A stretch of DNA of 64,000 nt from Effusibacillus dendaii (GTDB taxonomy: Bacteria > Bacillota > Bacilli > Tumebacillales > Effusibacillaceae), in contig NZ_AP023366.1 in NCBI RefSeq assembly GCF_015097055.1, forward strand, positions 2,250,001 to 2,314,000. Direction: 5' to 3'. The notes beneath the pieces were generated by a model. It had not been told where the DNA came from. It saw only the letters and a program-made list of their open reading frames with translations, and did not search any database. Positions 54,721 to 64,000 of this stretch are shown here, in pieces. Every line of letters starts with the position of its first letter. Within the stretch, counting starts at the first letter, position 1. Made by a program: the position numbers and the translations under genes.

Positions 54721-55293
54721 TTACGGGCTGCCGTCATTCGGTTTCTGCTCCATCTGTCGCCATGCCCATTCCCATTCTTCACGCGTAACGCCAAGCATAT
54801 TCAGTCGTTTCCAGAACGTTTTCGCATTTCCGTAACCAATTCCCAGCAAACGACCCAATCGGTCGCGCAGTTCCGCCGAATTTGGCGCACCGTTTAAGCC
54901 ATGCTCAACCATTTCTGCCCAACTGAACTGCTCGTCGCCCCCCGCCCATTCCGTGCGTACAGTTTCCAGGGCTCGCCGAATGCTTTCCGGAGAGGCGTTT
55001 TCGATTCCCAGATCCCCATTTGCAATCGCCTCTTCTTTTGGCAAAAAGGCATGCTTGCAGCCGGGAACCCGTTGGGCTACAATTTTGCGAATTCGCTCGC
55101 CCGGATAATCGGGATCTGTAAAAATAATTACGCCCCGCTCTTTCTGCGCCCGCTCCACCTGCCGCAAAAATGTTTCAGATACCGCCGAACCGCCGGAAAT
55201 CAAACAATCCGCTTTCACCGCCCGATCGATCGCATCTTTGTCATGCAGACCTTCCACCACAATGACTTCTTTAATTTTTAAAATCGGATTCAT
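54721..55293 (-). CDS. rnmV: Ribonuclease M5
   Basis: Matures 5S rRNA precursor. The 190-aa protein has an N-terminal TOPRIM domain with VIVVEGLHDKDAIDRAV (catalytic Glu about 14) and IIFTDPDYPGERIRKIV (DxD, about 65-67), then an RNase M5-specific C-terminal region LGRLLGIGYGNAKTFWKRLNMLGVTREEW. The start is the ATG at 55293, immediately after the tatD stop; the longer frame lies in tatD. The ribosome-binding site is weak, suggesting coupling to tatD. Confidence 0.95.
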   Translation of the reverse strand: MNPILKIKEVIVVEGLHDKDAIDRAVKADCLISGGSAVSETFLRQVERAQKERGVIIFTDPDYPGERIRKIVAQRVPGCKHAFLPKEEAIANGDLGIENASPESIRRALETVRTEWAGGDEQFSWAEMVEHGLNGAPNSAELRDRLGRLLGIGYGNAKTFWKRLNMLGVTREEWEWAWRQMEQKPNDGSP

Positions 55294-55294
55294 G

Positions 55295-56095
55295 TCACAT
55301 CGAAACAAACGGATTTCGTACTTTAAAAATCCGTTCTGCATTGGCAGAAGTAATTTCGCATACGTCGGCAAAATCCATTTCGCGCAGTTCAGCGATTTTT
55401 TCCGCTATATAACGTACATAGAGCGGTTGATTCGGTTTCCCGCGGTAGGGTTCGGGTGTTAAATAGGGGGAATCCGTTTCCACCAACAAATAATCGAGTG
55501 GTATCTTTTTTGCCACTTCCTGCGGCCGTTTGGCATTCTTAAATGTGACAGGGCCACCAAATGAAATCATAAAATTCATTTCCATACAGTCGCGTGCCAT
55601 TTCCCAAGAGCCGGAGAAACAATGCATGATACCGCCGACTTCCCGAGCGCCTTCTTCCTGCAAAATCCGGACAATATCAGCATGTGCTTCCCTGTCATGA
55701 ATGATGATCGGCAATTTGACTTCCTTGGCCAATGCAATTTGCCTGCGAAACACTTCAAACTGTACTTCTTTCGGTGTTGTATCCCAATGATAATCCAGTC
55801 CGATCTCACCGATTGCCACAACATAAGGCAGTTTCGCCCATTCACGCAACTGGTCATACATTTCGTCCGTTGTGCCGTTCGCATCGTTTGGATGAATGCC
55901 AATCGCCGCATAGACACCCTGCCAGTTGTCCGCCAATTCGATTGCCCGTTCAGAAGATTTCATATCATAACCCGGCACCAAAATCTGAACCACTTTCTGA
56001 TCGCGCGCCGTATGAATCATTTCCAATACATCATTCTCGTCAAAACTGTCACTGTTCAAATGACAATGGGAATCGAATAACAATTTCTCCTGCAC
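55295..56095 (-). CDS. tatD: TatD-family metal-dependent DNase
   Basis: A 266-aa metal-dependent hydrolase fold. It begins FDSHCHLNSDSFD (metal-binding HxH), with GEIGLDYHWDTTPKEVQ (about 100), LPIIIHDREAH (about 131), GIMHCFSGSW and LLVETDSPYLTPEPYRGKPNQP (about 209-230). The GTG start has GGAG upstream. In B. subtilis (yabD) it also sits between metS and rnmV (with yabE in between, which is missing here). Confidence 0.95.
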   Translation of the reverse strand: MQEKLLFDSHCHLNSDSFDENDVLEMIHTARDQKVVQILVPGYDMKSSERAIELADNWQGVYAAIGIHPNDANGTTDEMYDQLREWAKLPYVVAIGEIGLDYHWDTTPKEVQFEVFRRQIALAKEVKLPIIIHDREAHADIVRILQEEGAREVGGIMHCFSGSWEMARDCMEMNFMISFGGPVTFKNAKRPQEVAKKIPLDYLLVETDSPYLTPEPYRGKPNQPLYVRYIAEKIAELREMDFADVCEITSANAERIFKVRNPFVSM

Positions 56096-56132
56096 CTGCT
56101 TTCTCCATTACCCTTACCGAAAATTGAGATGT

Positions 56133-58169
<2,037 letters not shown>

Positions 58170-58269
58170 CTAATTTCAAGCCGGTAAATATGATAAAATA
58201 ACAACAGACAGTTTGAAAATGCCTCCCAGCGAACGAGAGACAAATTTTTCCTAAGCATGTATACGGGTT

Positions 58270-58298
58270 ATTGTACCCCAAGTCGCCGACAATCACAA
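58270..58298 (-). promoter_or_regulatory. metG promoter (sigma-A)
   Basis: On minus, TTGTGA (58293-58298), 17 bp, TACAAT (58270-58275). It predicts a leader of about 105 nt before metG, too short for a T-box. Confidence 0.65.
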
Positions 58299-58364
58299 CT
58301 TTGCGCTGGTCTGTTTTACCAGCCATGATCTAGGCAGAAGGCGGGAAAATACAGATATTGCTTG

Positions 58365-58393
58365 TTGACTTATCTGGGAATAGTTGGTACGCT
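58365..58393 (+). promoter_or_regulatory. Candidate abrB promoter (sigma-A)
   Basis: TTGACT (58365-58370), 17 bp, TACGCT (58388-58393). The -35 is good and the -10 is weak. The rest of the 58155-58453 gap holds only this and the metG promoter. Confidence 0.55.
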
Positions 58394-58453
58394 TTGCTTA
58401 TCCAAACTGTGTCGATATTTGTAGATTTTTCTTAGTGGGGAGAGGGTGATATT

Positions 58454-58693
58454 ATGAAATCGACCGGTATCGTACGTAAGGTTGATGAATTGGGTCGCGT
58501 CGTGATTCCGATTGAGTTGCGCAGAACCTTGGGGATCGGGGAAAAAGACGCTTTGGAAATTTATGTCGATTCTGACCGAATCATTCTGCGAAAATATGAA
58601 CCAGCTTGTATTTTTTGTGGACAAGCGGATGAGATTGTTCATTTTAAAGGCAAAAATGTCTGCCCGACCTGTATTTCCGAAATGAACCAATAA
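58454..58693 (+). CDS. abrB: Transition-state regulator AbrB family
   Basis: A DNA-binding repressor of post-exponential genes. The 79-aa protein has the swapped-hairpin domain (MKSTGIVRKVDELGRVVIPIELRRTLGIGEKDALEIYVDSDRIILRKY has the usual landmarks) followed by a short region with CIFCGQADEIVHFKGKNVCPTC, a CxxC pair that could bind zinc; B. subtilis AbrB has a single Cys here. The ATG follows GGGGAGAGGGTG. It is divergent from metG, as in B. subtilis, and a terminator follows 8 bases after the stop. Confidence 0.94.
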   Translation: MKSTGIVRKVDELGRVVIPIELRRTLGIGEKDALEIYVDSDRIILRKYEPACIFCGQADEIVHFKGKNVCPTCISEMNQ

Positions 58694-58701
58694 AGATTCC
58701 G

Positions 58702-58735
58702 AACCATTGACGGTTATCGCTCAATGGTTTTTTTA
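58702..58735 (+). terminator. Intrinsic terminator of abrB
   Basis: AACCATTGA (58702-58710) pairs with TCAATGGTT (58721-58729), then TTTTTTTA. It touches the 3' end of the convergent rsmI. Confidence 0.87.
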
Positions 58736-59623
58736 TTTTTCATCCGCTTCTGCCTGCAATACTGCTTGATAGACATCCCGTTTTGACTGGCCGCGCTGCT
58801 TGGCTGCTTGTTTGATCGCATCTTTTTTTGCGATCCCTTGACCGATCAACGCATCTACATGATCGGACACAGATAACCCCCGCCACCAAACGTCCTCCTC
58901 AACTTCCGCTTCCTCAGGCGAACAACCTGCCACCACCAGCACATACTCCCCCTTGGCCGGTTGTTCGTCAAGCAGTTGTTTAAACTCCTCCAGTGTTCCT
59001 CGTGCAAACTCCTCATATCGTTTGGTTAGTTCTCGGGCCGCTGAAATATGCCGATTTCCCAGTTCGGCAAGCAGATCCTCTACCGTCTCACGAATTCGAT
59101 GCGGCGCTTCGTAGAAAATCAGTGTTTCCGTGCGTCTCTTCCAGTAAGCCAACTCTTTTATGCGATGTTTCCGTTCTCTTGGCAAAAACCCAACAAATGA
59201 GAATTGGCGGGTTGGGAGTCCCGATGCAACCAACGCTGTAATCGCGGCACAGGCACCAGGAATCGAAATCACTGGAAACCCCGAATCGATAACTGCCCGT
59301 ACAAGATCCTCGCCAGGATCGGAAATGGCCGGCGTTCCTGCATCGGTCACCAAGGCAACCGTTTGCCCCTGCCGCAGCAGTTCCAGAATCTCTTTTTCTG
59401 CTTTCGGTTTATTATGTTCATGATAAGAGATGAGACGGGGGCCTTCCATTTCAAAATGGTTCAGCAGCTTCCACGTCTGGCGCGTGTCTTCCGCCGCAAT
59501 CACGGATGCCTGGCGGAGAACTTCTACTGCACGAAATGTCATATCCTGCAAATTGCCGATCGGGGTCGCCACCAGATACAGCTTTCCCTCTTCTGTTTGA
59601 CGATAACTGTATTTTTTTTCCAT
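58733..59623 (-). CDS. rsmI: 16S rRNA (cytidine1402-2'-O)-methyltransferase RsmI
   Basis: SAM-dependent ribose methylation of C1402 in the decoding centre. The 296-aa tetrapyrrole-methylase-fold protein has LYLVATPIGNLQDMTFRA (about 15-32), AAEDTRQTWKLL, LVTDAGTPAISDPGE (about 93-107) and GFLPRERKHR. It starts 1 base from the neighbouring methyltransferase gene, so the two are cotranscribed, as with yraL (rsmI)/yabB in B. subtilis. Confidence 0.96.
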   Translation of the reverse strand: MEKKYSYRQTEEGKLYLVATPIGNLQDMTFRAVEVLRQASVIAAEDTRQTWKLLNHFEMEGPRLISYHEHNKPKAEKEILELLRQGQTVALVTDAGTPAISDPGEDLVRAVIDSGFPVISIPGACAAITALVASGLPTRQFSFVGFLPRERKHRIKELAYWKRRTETLIFYEAPHRIRETVEDLLAELGNRHISAARELTKRYEEFARGTLEEFKQLLDEQPAKGEYVLVVAGCSPEEAEVEEDVWWRGLSVSDHVDALIGQGIAKKDAIKQAAKQRGQSKRDVYQAVLQAEADEK

Positions 59624-60379
59624 TCAGATTAGACTCCTACCGTTATAGATTGCTGCGACCTCCGGGCTCCAACTGCCGTCCTCCCGGTAAATGATGAGGG
59701 GAGGATCGATTTTCAGATCCGATTTGCCGTGTTTGATCGCTTCTACCAGCACGATGTTTGGCTTCTGATGAATACGCGGAAACACCAGCCGCATCCGTTT
59801 AGGTTCCAACTGTTCCTGCCTCATTTGATAGAACAGGTCGACCATTCGGTCCGGGCGATGAACAAACGCTACCTTGCCGCCGTTTTTCACCATCCGTCCG
59901 GCAGCCGACACGGCATCCGCCAGCGTACAGGCTACCTCATGACGGGCAATCCGCACATGCTCGTTTGCGTTTGCATCTCCTTGTCCAACCGGCAAATAGG
60001 GTGGATTGCAAGTCACCAAATCAAAATGGCCCTGCAGAAAAAGAGTTCCTACTTCTTTTATATTTCCCTGCACGATTTGGATGGTATCCTGCAGTCCGTT
60101 TCCCTCGACCGTTCGTCGCGCCATGTCAGCCAAGCGCTCCTGCAGCTCTACCCCGACAATTTGACGTACCGGACTGGTTACGCGGGTTGTTAAAAGAACG
60201 GGTATCACGCCATTCCCTGTCCCCAGATCCAGTATCCGATCGTTTGGCCGAACCGTTGCATAGTGAGCCAACAATACAGCATCCAGCGAGAAGGAAAACA
60301 CTTCTTCACTCTGGATAATGTGCCGCCCATGCGCCATTAAATCATCCAAACGTTCACCCGTTCTCAGTTCAAATGGCAT
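59624..60379 (-). CDS. trmN6: tRNA1(Val) (adenine37-N6)-methyltransferase-like (YabB)
   Basis: A 251-aa class I SAM methyltransferase: ILDLGTGNGVIPVLL (about 46-60) and the N6-adenine motif NPPY in FDLVTCNPPYLPVG (about 120-133). Its place before rsmI and after yabA equals B. subtilis yabB, an apparent TrmN6 homologue. Target base is inferred from the family. Upstream lie the 52-bp tandem repeats. Confidence 0.92.
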   Translation of the reverse strand: MPFELRTGERLDDLMAHGRHIIQSEEVFSFSLDAVLLAHYATVRPNDRILDLGTGNGVIPVLLTTRVTSPVRQIVGVELQERLADMARRTVEGNGLQDTIQIVQGNIKEVGTLFLQGHFDLVTCNPPYLPVGQGDANANEHVRIARHEVACTLADAVSAAGRMVKNGGKVAFVHRPDRMVDLFYQMRQEQLEPKRMRLVFPRIHQKPNIVLVEAIKHGKSDLKIDPPLIIYREDGSWSPEVAAIYNGRSLI

Positions 60380-60423
60380 CCTGATCCTCCCTGCACAAAA
60401 TGTTCCGTTGCGGCACTTACATG

Positions 60424-60547
60424 CCAGGTCTCTCTATGCACCCAAAGGGCACAAGTCTCGCCTTGGTGCAAGGCACCAGGTCTCGCTATGCACCCAAAGG
60501 GCACAAGTCTCGCCTTGGTGCAAGGCACCAGGTCTCGCTATGCACCA
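60424..60547. repeat. 52-bp tandem repeat, 2.4 copies
   Basis: Units start at 60424, 60476 and 60528 (the last is partial). Units 1 and 2 differ at one base. Each unit contains GCACCCAAAGGGCACAAG and the hairpin GCCTT-GGTGC-AAGGC. A 16-bp core recurs in the rrn leader at 2467-2482. It lies between yabA and trmN6, before the trmN6 start. Too few copies and no spacers, so not CRISPR. Confidence 0.85.
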
Positions 60548-60555
60548 GTCTATCC

Positions 60556-60620
60556 AATTAAAAGCGCCCGACACGCGATGTGGCGATCTCTCTTACGGAA
60601 ACCGCTTGCGCCGGACGCTT
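60556..60620 (-). terminator. Probable terminator after yabA with long loop
   Basis: AAGCGCCCGACAC (60562-60574) and GCGCCGGACGCTT (60608-60620) pair over 13 positions including G-U pairs. The loop is 33 bases. On minus it is followed by TTTTAATT. Confidence 0.6.
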
Positions 60621-60631
60621 GACTTATTTGG

Positions 60632-60952
60632 TTACGATTTCTGCAAAAACGACTGACAAAACAAACAATCTCCTTCGGTTCGAATCGAGCCGTAATGAAT
60701 ATTACAGATGTGAAACCCTTCTTCATACAGTTTGGTCAGTGCATTAAATCCACCAACTGACGACTGTTGCCCGCCGCTCTTTGAAGTTTGCCCTTCCAGC
60801 CGATCACGCAGGTTGCCGTTTTCCACCTGTAGTTTGGAGTTTTCTTCCAACAAGTCGATAATTTTTTTCTTCAGGCTTCCTAACTCCCCGTAGAGCTCCC
60901 CAATTCGCTCCTCCAGTTCAGCCACCTGGGCAAACACCGCTTGTTTGTCCAT
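60632..60952 (-). CDS. yabA: Replication initiation control protein YabA
   Basis: Negative regulator that links DnaA to the sliding clamp DnaN. The 106-aa protein has an N-terminal leucine-zipper coiled coil (about 5-62), a short linker and a C-terminal zinc domain with ICNIHYGSIRTEGDCLFCQSFL (His/Cys ligands). The start is the ATG at 60952, with GGGAG upstream; a GTG 12 bases earlier overlaps that site. It follows the ricT-like gene closely. Confidence 0.94.
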   Translation of the reverse strand: MDKQAVFAQVAELEERIGELYGELGSLKKKIIDLLEENSKLQVENGNLRDRLEGQTSKSGGQQSSVGGFNALTKLYEEGFHICNIHYGSIRTEGDCLFCQSFLQKS

Positions 60953-60965
60953 GGCATCTCCCACC

Positions 60966-61622
60966 TTATCCCGTCACTTGTTCGTACGAATCATTTTCAA
61001 ACTTCAAACAGCACATCAAACGCCCGCATAAACCGGATATTTTCGAAGGATTAAGCGACAGATTCTGATCCTTTGCCATCCGAATCGATACAGGGTCAAA
61101 ATCACCCAACCACGAGGAGCAGCAAAGAATTCGACCGCATGGACCGATGCCGCCAAGCAGTTTCGCTTCATCCCTCACTCCGATCTGACGCAGTTCAATC
61201 CGCGTGCGGAAAACCGCCGCCAAATCTTTCACCAGTTCACGGAAATCGACCCGTCCGTCCGCCGTAAAATAAAAAATGACTTTGTTGCGGTCGAACGTAT
61301 ATTCTACATCCACCAACTTCATATCTAACTGATGCTCGCGGATTTTTTCAAAACAGACAGCACGCGCTTTGCCGGCCAACTCCTGATTTTGCTTGACTTG
61401 CTCGGCATCTTTCGAGTCGGCAATGCGGATCACTTTCTTCAACGGGAGGATTACATCATTTTCGGACACTTCTTTTTTATCGACCACAACTTGACCATAC
61501 TCGACCCCTCTGGCCGTTTCGACGATTACATGATCATTCAGATGAACGGGGAGTTCCCCCGGATCAAAATAATAGACCTTGCCCGCTTTTTTAAAACGGA
61601 CGCCGATCACAGAATATAACAT
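60966..61622 (-). CDS. ricT: RicT/YaaT-like PSP1 protein, short C-terminus
   Basis: In B. subtilis RicT (YaaT), with RicA and RicF, carries FeS clusters and assists RNase Y and the sporulation phosphorelay. This 218-aa protein has the PSP1 core (GVRFKKAGKVYYFDPGELPVHLNDHVIVET, about 7-36) and the cysteines GGIGPCGRILCCSSWL and GLCGRLMCCLKFE. It stops at EQVTG, about 50 residues before the usual end (YaaT is about 275 aa); yabA starts a few bases later. The cluster cysteines are present. Whether the short tail is normal in this lineage is unknown. Confidence 0.88.
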   Translation of the reverse strand: MLYSVIGVRFKKAGKVYYFDPGELPVHLNDHVIVETARGVEYGQVVVDKKEVSENDVILPLKKVIRIADSKDAEQVKQNQELAGKARAVCFEKIREHQLDMKLVDVEYTFDRNKVIFYFTADGRVDFRELVKDLAAVFRTRIELRQIGVRDEAKLLGGIGPCGRILCCSSWLGDFDPVSIRMAKDQNLSLNPSKISGLCGRLMCCLKFENDSYEQVTG

Positions 61623-62606
61623 CTAAAATTCCCCCTGCAGCTGCAATACCATACGTTCCAACATCAACTGCCGGTTCGCTTGGGATTGTAAACGTTTTTT
61701 GGCCAACAGGACAACCTCTACCATCTGCGCCAAATGTTCCGAATCATACAACGCTGCTTGAGACTGAATACGGGTGTGTTGGTTTTCATATACCAACCCG
61801 TCTGTTATGTCCAGTTTCGCAAGCAACAGATCTCGATACCACCAAGCCAGGCAATCAAGGAATGTTTCCACATCTTCCGGACTCCAGTCGGGCTTGATGA
61901 TTTTATCCTGTATCAGAAAAAGAGGATTGCCCCTTTTTAAATGAATTTCTTCTGTTAATTGTATCACCAGATTTGCTATTTCCGCAAATCGATCATAGGC
62001 GGTCAACTGTTTGGCAGAGTCAACCGTTTGCCTTATGCTTGCGGCCAATTTTGCCTTACCGACAGATATTCCCTCCGCCTGTAATATTTGTTGTATGGTT
62101 TCAACTGGCATGCGGAAAAAGGGGACAAATTGACAACGGGAAACAATCGTGGGGAGCATGCTTTCCTTTCGGTTCGACAGCAAAATGGCAGTTATCGGAG
62201 TGCTCGGCTCCTCCAGAAATTTCAACAGCGCATTGGCCGCTTCTACCGTCATCAAGTCGGCTCTCGTTATGATATACACCTTGCGGTTTCCTTCCATCGC
62301 TTTTAAAGCAAACGATTTCTGAATCTCGCGAACCTGTTGGATTTTAATCGATGGTCCATCCGGTTCAAGAACCACAAGGTCCGGATAGTTGCCGTTTTCG
62401 ATTCTTCGGCAATTGCTGCATTGTCCGCAGGGGCGTTCCAAATTTTGCGCCATACAAAAAATTCCCTTTGCAAAATAAAGGGCGGCCGCTTTCATGCCCA
62501 TCTCATCGGGACCTGTGAACAGATACGCATGAGCCAAACGACCGCTGGTCAAAATTTGCTTTAACAATTGGATCGAAAACGATTCCATCGGCGGCTGCCC
62601 GCTCAT
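61623..62606 (-). CDS. holB: DNA polymerase III subunit delta'
   Basis: Clamp-loader AAA+ subunit. The 327-aa protein shows LAHAYLFTGPDEMGMKAAALYFAKGIFC (degenerate P-loop, as usual for delta'), a zinc module RPCGQCSNCRRIENGNYPDL and VYIITRADLMTVEAANALLKFLEEPSTPITAILLSN (sensor region). The start is the ATG at 62606, with AAGGTG upstream. It ends 1 base before ricT, as in the B. subtilis tmk-yaaQ-yaaR-holB-ricT cluster; yaaQ (darA) is missing between tmk and yaaR. Confidence 0.95.
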   Translation of the reverse strand: MSGQPPMESFSIQLLKQILTSGRLAHAYLFTGPDEMGMKAAALYFAKGIFCMAQNLERPCGQCSNCRRIENGNYPDLVVLEPDGPSIKIQQVREIQKSFALKAMEGNRKVYIITRADLMTVEAANALLKFLEEPSTPITAILLSNRKESMLPTIVSRCQFVPFFRMPVETIQQILQAEGISVGKAKLAASIRQTVDSAKQLTAYDRFAEIANLVIQLTEEIHLKRGNPLFLIQDKIIKPDWSPEDVETFLDCLAWWYRDLLLAKLDITDGLVYENQHTRIQSQAALYDSEHLAQMVEVVLLAKKRLQSQANRQLMLERMVLQLQGEF

Positions 62607-62616
62607 TTCCATCACC

Positions 62617-63063
62617 TTATGAATACAGATTAACCAGCAATCCTCGAATATCGCCGATCTTTGCCAAAATTTCCAGTTCATCCTTTTCTTCGCTTAATAC
62701 TTCTGCCGCCAACTGTGCCATCAAGTCATCGAGTTCCGAGATAATTTTGTACAATTTCACACGCCCCCGCCGGTCAAACCCTTGTTTTTCTTTGATTCCG
62801 TAACCGGTTTTGACAACTTCTTCGAGAAAAATCCGGATCCGTTCTTTATATTGCATCATGGCTCGCCACGACCGCTGTTTGGCCAGTTCTTTCCCCAGTT
62901 GATCGATGGATTGCAGCAATTTGTCCAATTCGGATTTTGCAAGTCTGCTTTTTGACAGGGAAAGCATATCCCGAAAGACCGCTTGGTTTGCATCATGAAC
63001 CGGTTTGTCCTCACGAAGCCCCAACTGTTCGATAAAACTGCCGGATCGTCTGTTGATTTTCAT
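62617..63063 (-). CDS. yaaR: YaaR family protein (DUF327)
   Basis: A 148-aa, mostly helical protein of unknown function, a conserved neighbour of tmk and holB in Bacilli. Landmarks are FRDMLSLSKSRLAKSELDKLLQSID, YKERIRIFLEEVVKTGYGI and the ending LAKIGDIRGLLVNLYS. It lies 7 bases after tmk and 10 before holB, so it is in that operon. Confidence 0.92.
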   Translation of the reverse strand: MKINRRSGSFIEQLGLREDKPVHDANQAVFRDMLSLSKSRLAKSELDKLLQSIDQLGKELAKQRSWRAMMQYKERIRIFLEEVVKTGYGIKEKQGFDRRGRVKLYKIISELDDLMAQLAAEVLSEEKDELEILAKIGDIRGLLVNLYS

Positions 63064-63070
63064 GTGTACC

Positions 63071-63694
63071 TCACTTGCCGATCAGTCGTTTCATTTCCTG
63101 CCGGATTCGTTCTGCCAGCTCGTCGATCGTCTGGCGGCTGTCCAAAACGATAAACCGCTCAGGTTCCCTTTCCGCCAGCGCCAAAAATGTGTCTCGAACG
63201 CGTTGATGGTATTCGATTCCCCGACCTTCGATCCGATCAGGGCCCCCCCTCTCACGGATGCGAGCCATTCCCAATTCCGCCGGAAGGTCAAGCAAAAACG
63301 TGCGATCCGGCCACAACCCGTCTGTCGCTTCTTCGCTCCAGCGACGAATCATGTCAGGCGATAGGCCAAGCCCTACTGCTTGGTAAGCGATACTTGCGTC
63401 CGTATAGCGATCACAGATGACCACTTGTCCATTTTGCAGGGCAGGCCGGATCACTTCCGCCACATGCTGCGCGCGGGATGCTGCATAAAGCAATGCTTCC
63501 GTTTTCGGCACCATTGCTTCATTTGCCGGGTCGAGCAGCATCTGGCGAATTTTATCCGCAAGCGGTGTACCGCCCGGTTCCCTGGTAACTCGGCAGGCAA
63601 TTCCTGATGCGGAAAGCCAATCGGCCAATTTTTTCACCTGGGTCGATTTGCCCGCACCATCAGGGCCTTCAAACGTAATAAACAATCCTGCCAT
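63071..63694 (-). CDS. tmk: Thymidylate kinase
   Basis: Phosphorylates dTMP to dTDP. The 207-aa P-loop kinase has FITFEGPDGAGKSTQVKKLADWL (about 5-27), TREPGGTPLADKIR (about 38-51), ICDRYTDASIAYQ (about 91-103) and the lid segment with RIRERGGPDRIEG. The start is the ATG at 63694, with AGGAG 8 bases upstream; a GTG 6 bases earlier is possible. It is the usual first gene before yaaR-holB. Confidence 0.97.
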   Translation of the reverse strand: MAGLFITFEGPDGAGKSTQVKKLADWLSASGIACRVTREPGGTPLADKIRQMLLDPANEAMVPKTEALLYAASRAQHVAEVIRPALQNGQVVICDRYTDASIAYQAVGLGLSPDMIRRWSEEATDGLWPDRTFLLDLPAELGMARIRERGGPDRIEGRGIEYHQRVRDTFLALAEREPERFIVLDSRQTIDELAERIRQEMKRLIGK

Positions 63695-63712
63695 GCTCAC
63701 GTCTCCTGTTCT

Positions 63713-64000
63713 TCAGACCACAACCCGGACAAATTGCAGCGCAGGATCTTCCGCTCCTTGAAAACGCGCTCCGCTACGCCTCAGCAGGGTCAAATGTTCA
63801 ATCAGTTCGGTTGAATAGCGTTCGCCCGGCAAAATTAACGGAATCCCGGGCGGATAGGGAATCACCGCTTCCGCCGCAATCCACCCTGCTGCATTCTCCA
63901 ATTTGACAGTCGATCGTTCCCGCCCTGATAATTCTCTCGGCAGAAGCGCCTGTTCCAAACGAAACCCGCCATAAACGGTTGAATCCATCTTGTTTTCTAG
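63713..64000 (-). CDS. Orn/Lys/Arg decarboxylase-type protein, C-terminal part (gene runs off the window)
   Basis: The last 96 codons of a frame that stays open to the window edge, so the N-terminus with the PLP lysine lies outside. The motif AAEAVIPYPPGIPLILPGERYS is the C-terminal signature of Orn/Lys/Arg decarboxylases (B. subtilis YaaO/SpeA-type), which occupies the same place before tmk. Substrate cannot be judged from this part. It ends 18 bases before tmk. Confidence 0.88.
   Translation of the reverse strand, partial: LENKMDSTVYGGFRLEQALLPRELSGRERSTVKLENAAGWIAAEAVIPYPPGIPLILPGERYSTELIEHLTLLRRSGARFQGAEDPALQFVRVVV

Noticed and set aside
60424-60547. CRISPR array
   Set aside because: Units are contiguous with no unique spacers, there are only 2.4 copies, and no cas genes are present.

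Overview
The window is chromosomal core DNA of an endospore-forming, low-to-mid-GC Firmicute. The gene order is that of Bacillus subtilis from yaaO/tmk to lysS and the following rrn operon, read in reverse, so nearly everything is on the minus strand. Sporulation genes are present (spoIIE, spoVT, yabM, yabP, yabQ, yabG, spoVG, sspF, fin, and a 38-codon cmpA-like gene). Insertions relative to B. subtilis (cyanophycin genes, hup inside the yab cluster, a dCMP deaminase/MazG pair, two ThrE halves, an extra sigma factor) suggest a non-Bacillus lineage such as Alicyclobacillaceae (Effusibacillus or Tumebacillus type). That placement is an inference from gene content.

Layout from left to right. 1-2257: 5' end of 23S, a spacer without tRNA genes, and a complete 16S rRNA, with leader and promoter to about 2720. 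2.8-11.5 kb: lysS, greA, an uncharacterised 315-aa gene, dusB, a folate cluster (HTH gene, folK, folB, folP, without pabABC), cysK and hslO. 11.5-12.8 kb: dinB, alone on plus. 12.8-24 kb: coaX, nadC, ftsH, hpt, tilS, two ThrE-type exporter halves, a YabT-like kinase, a YabS-like VWA protein and spoIIE. 24.3-25.8 kb: a small plus-strand accessory block (dCMP deaminase, MazG-like protein, cmpA-like, a small membrane protein), then a 37-aa minus-strand membrane peptide. 25.9-37.2 kb: yabR, divIC, yabQ, yabP, rqcP, hup, mazG, yabM, spoVT, mfd, fin, pth. 37.3-38.4 kb: an orphan sigma-70 factor and a structured non-coding region. 38.4-45 kb: rplY/ctc, prs, glmU, spoVG, ridA, purR, a nucleotidyltransferase and ispE. 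45-48.6 kb: cphA-cphB. 48.7-54.7 kb: sspF, veg, yabG, a DHH phosphoesterase, psd (+), a decayed sensor kinase, a YkuK-like gene and rsmA. 54.7-64 kb: rnmV, tatD, metG, abrB (+), rsmI, trmN6-like, yabA, ricT-like, holB, yaaR, tmk, and the 3' end of an Orn/Lys/Arg decarboxylase.

The most unusual signal is at 38033-38132. Four consecutive hairpins have different, internally compensated stems but the same type of hexaloop on the plus strand (AUGGAU, AUGGAC, AUGGAC, AAGGAU). This is the ANGGA-in-a-loop architecture of CsrA/RsmA-binding RNAs, and a plus-strand intrinsic terminator lies 180 bases downstream. No CsrB-type sponge RNA is established for B. subtilis, as far as I know. The same DNA could instead be the 5' leader of the divergent sigma-factor gene; both readings are given below.

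Many start codons were set by ribosome-binding sites rather than by the longest open frame (folP, mfd, fin, purR, spoVT, cphB, sspF, veg, holB and others). Intrinsic terminators and sigma-A promoters were read by eye.
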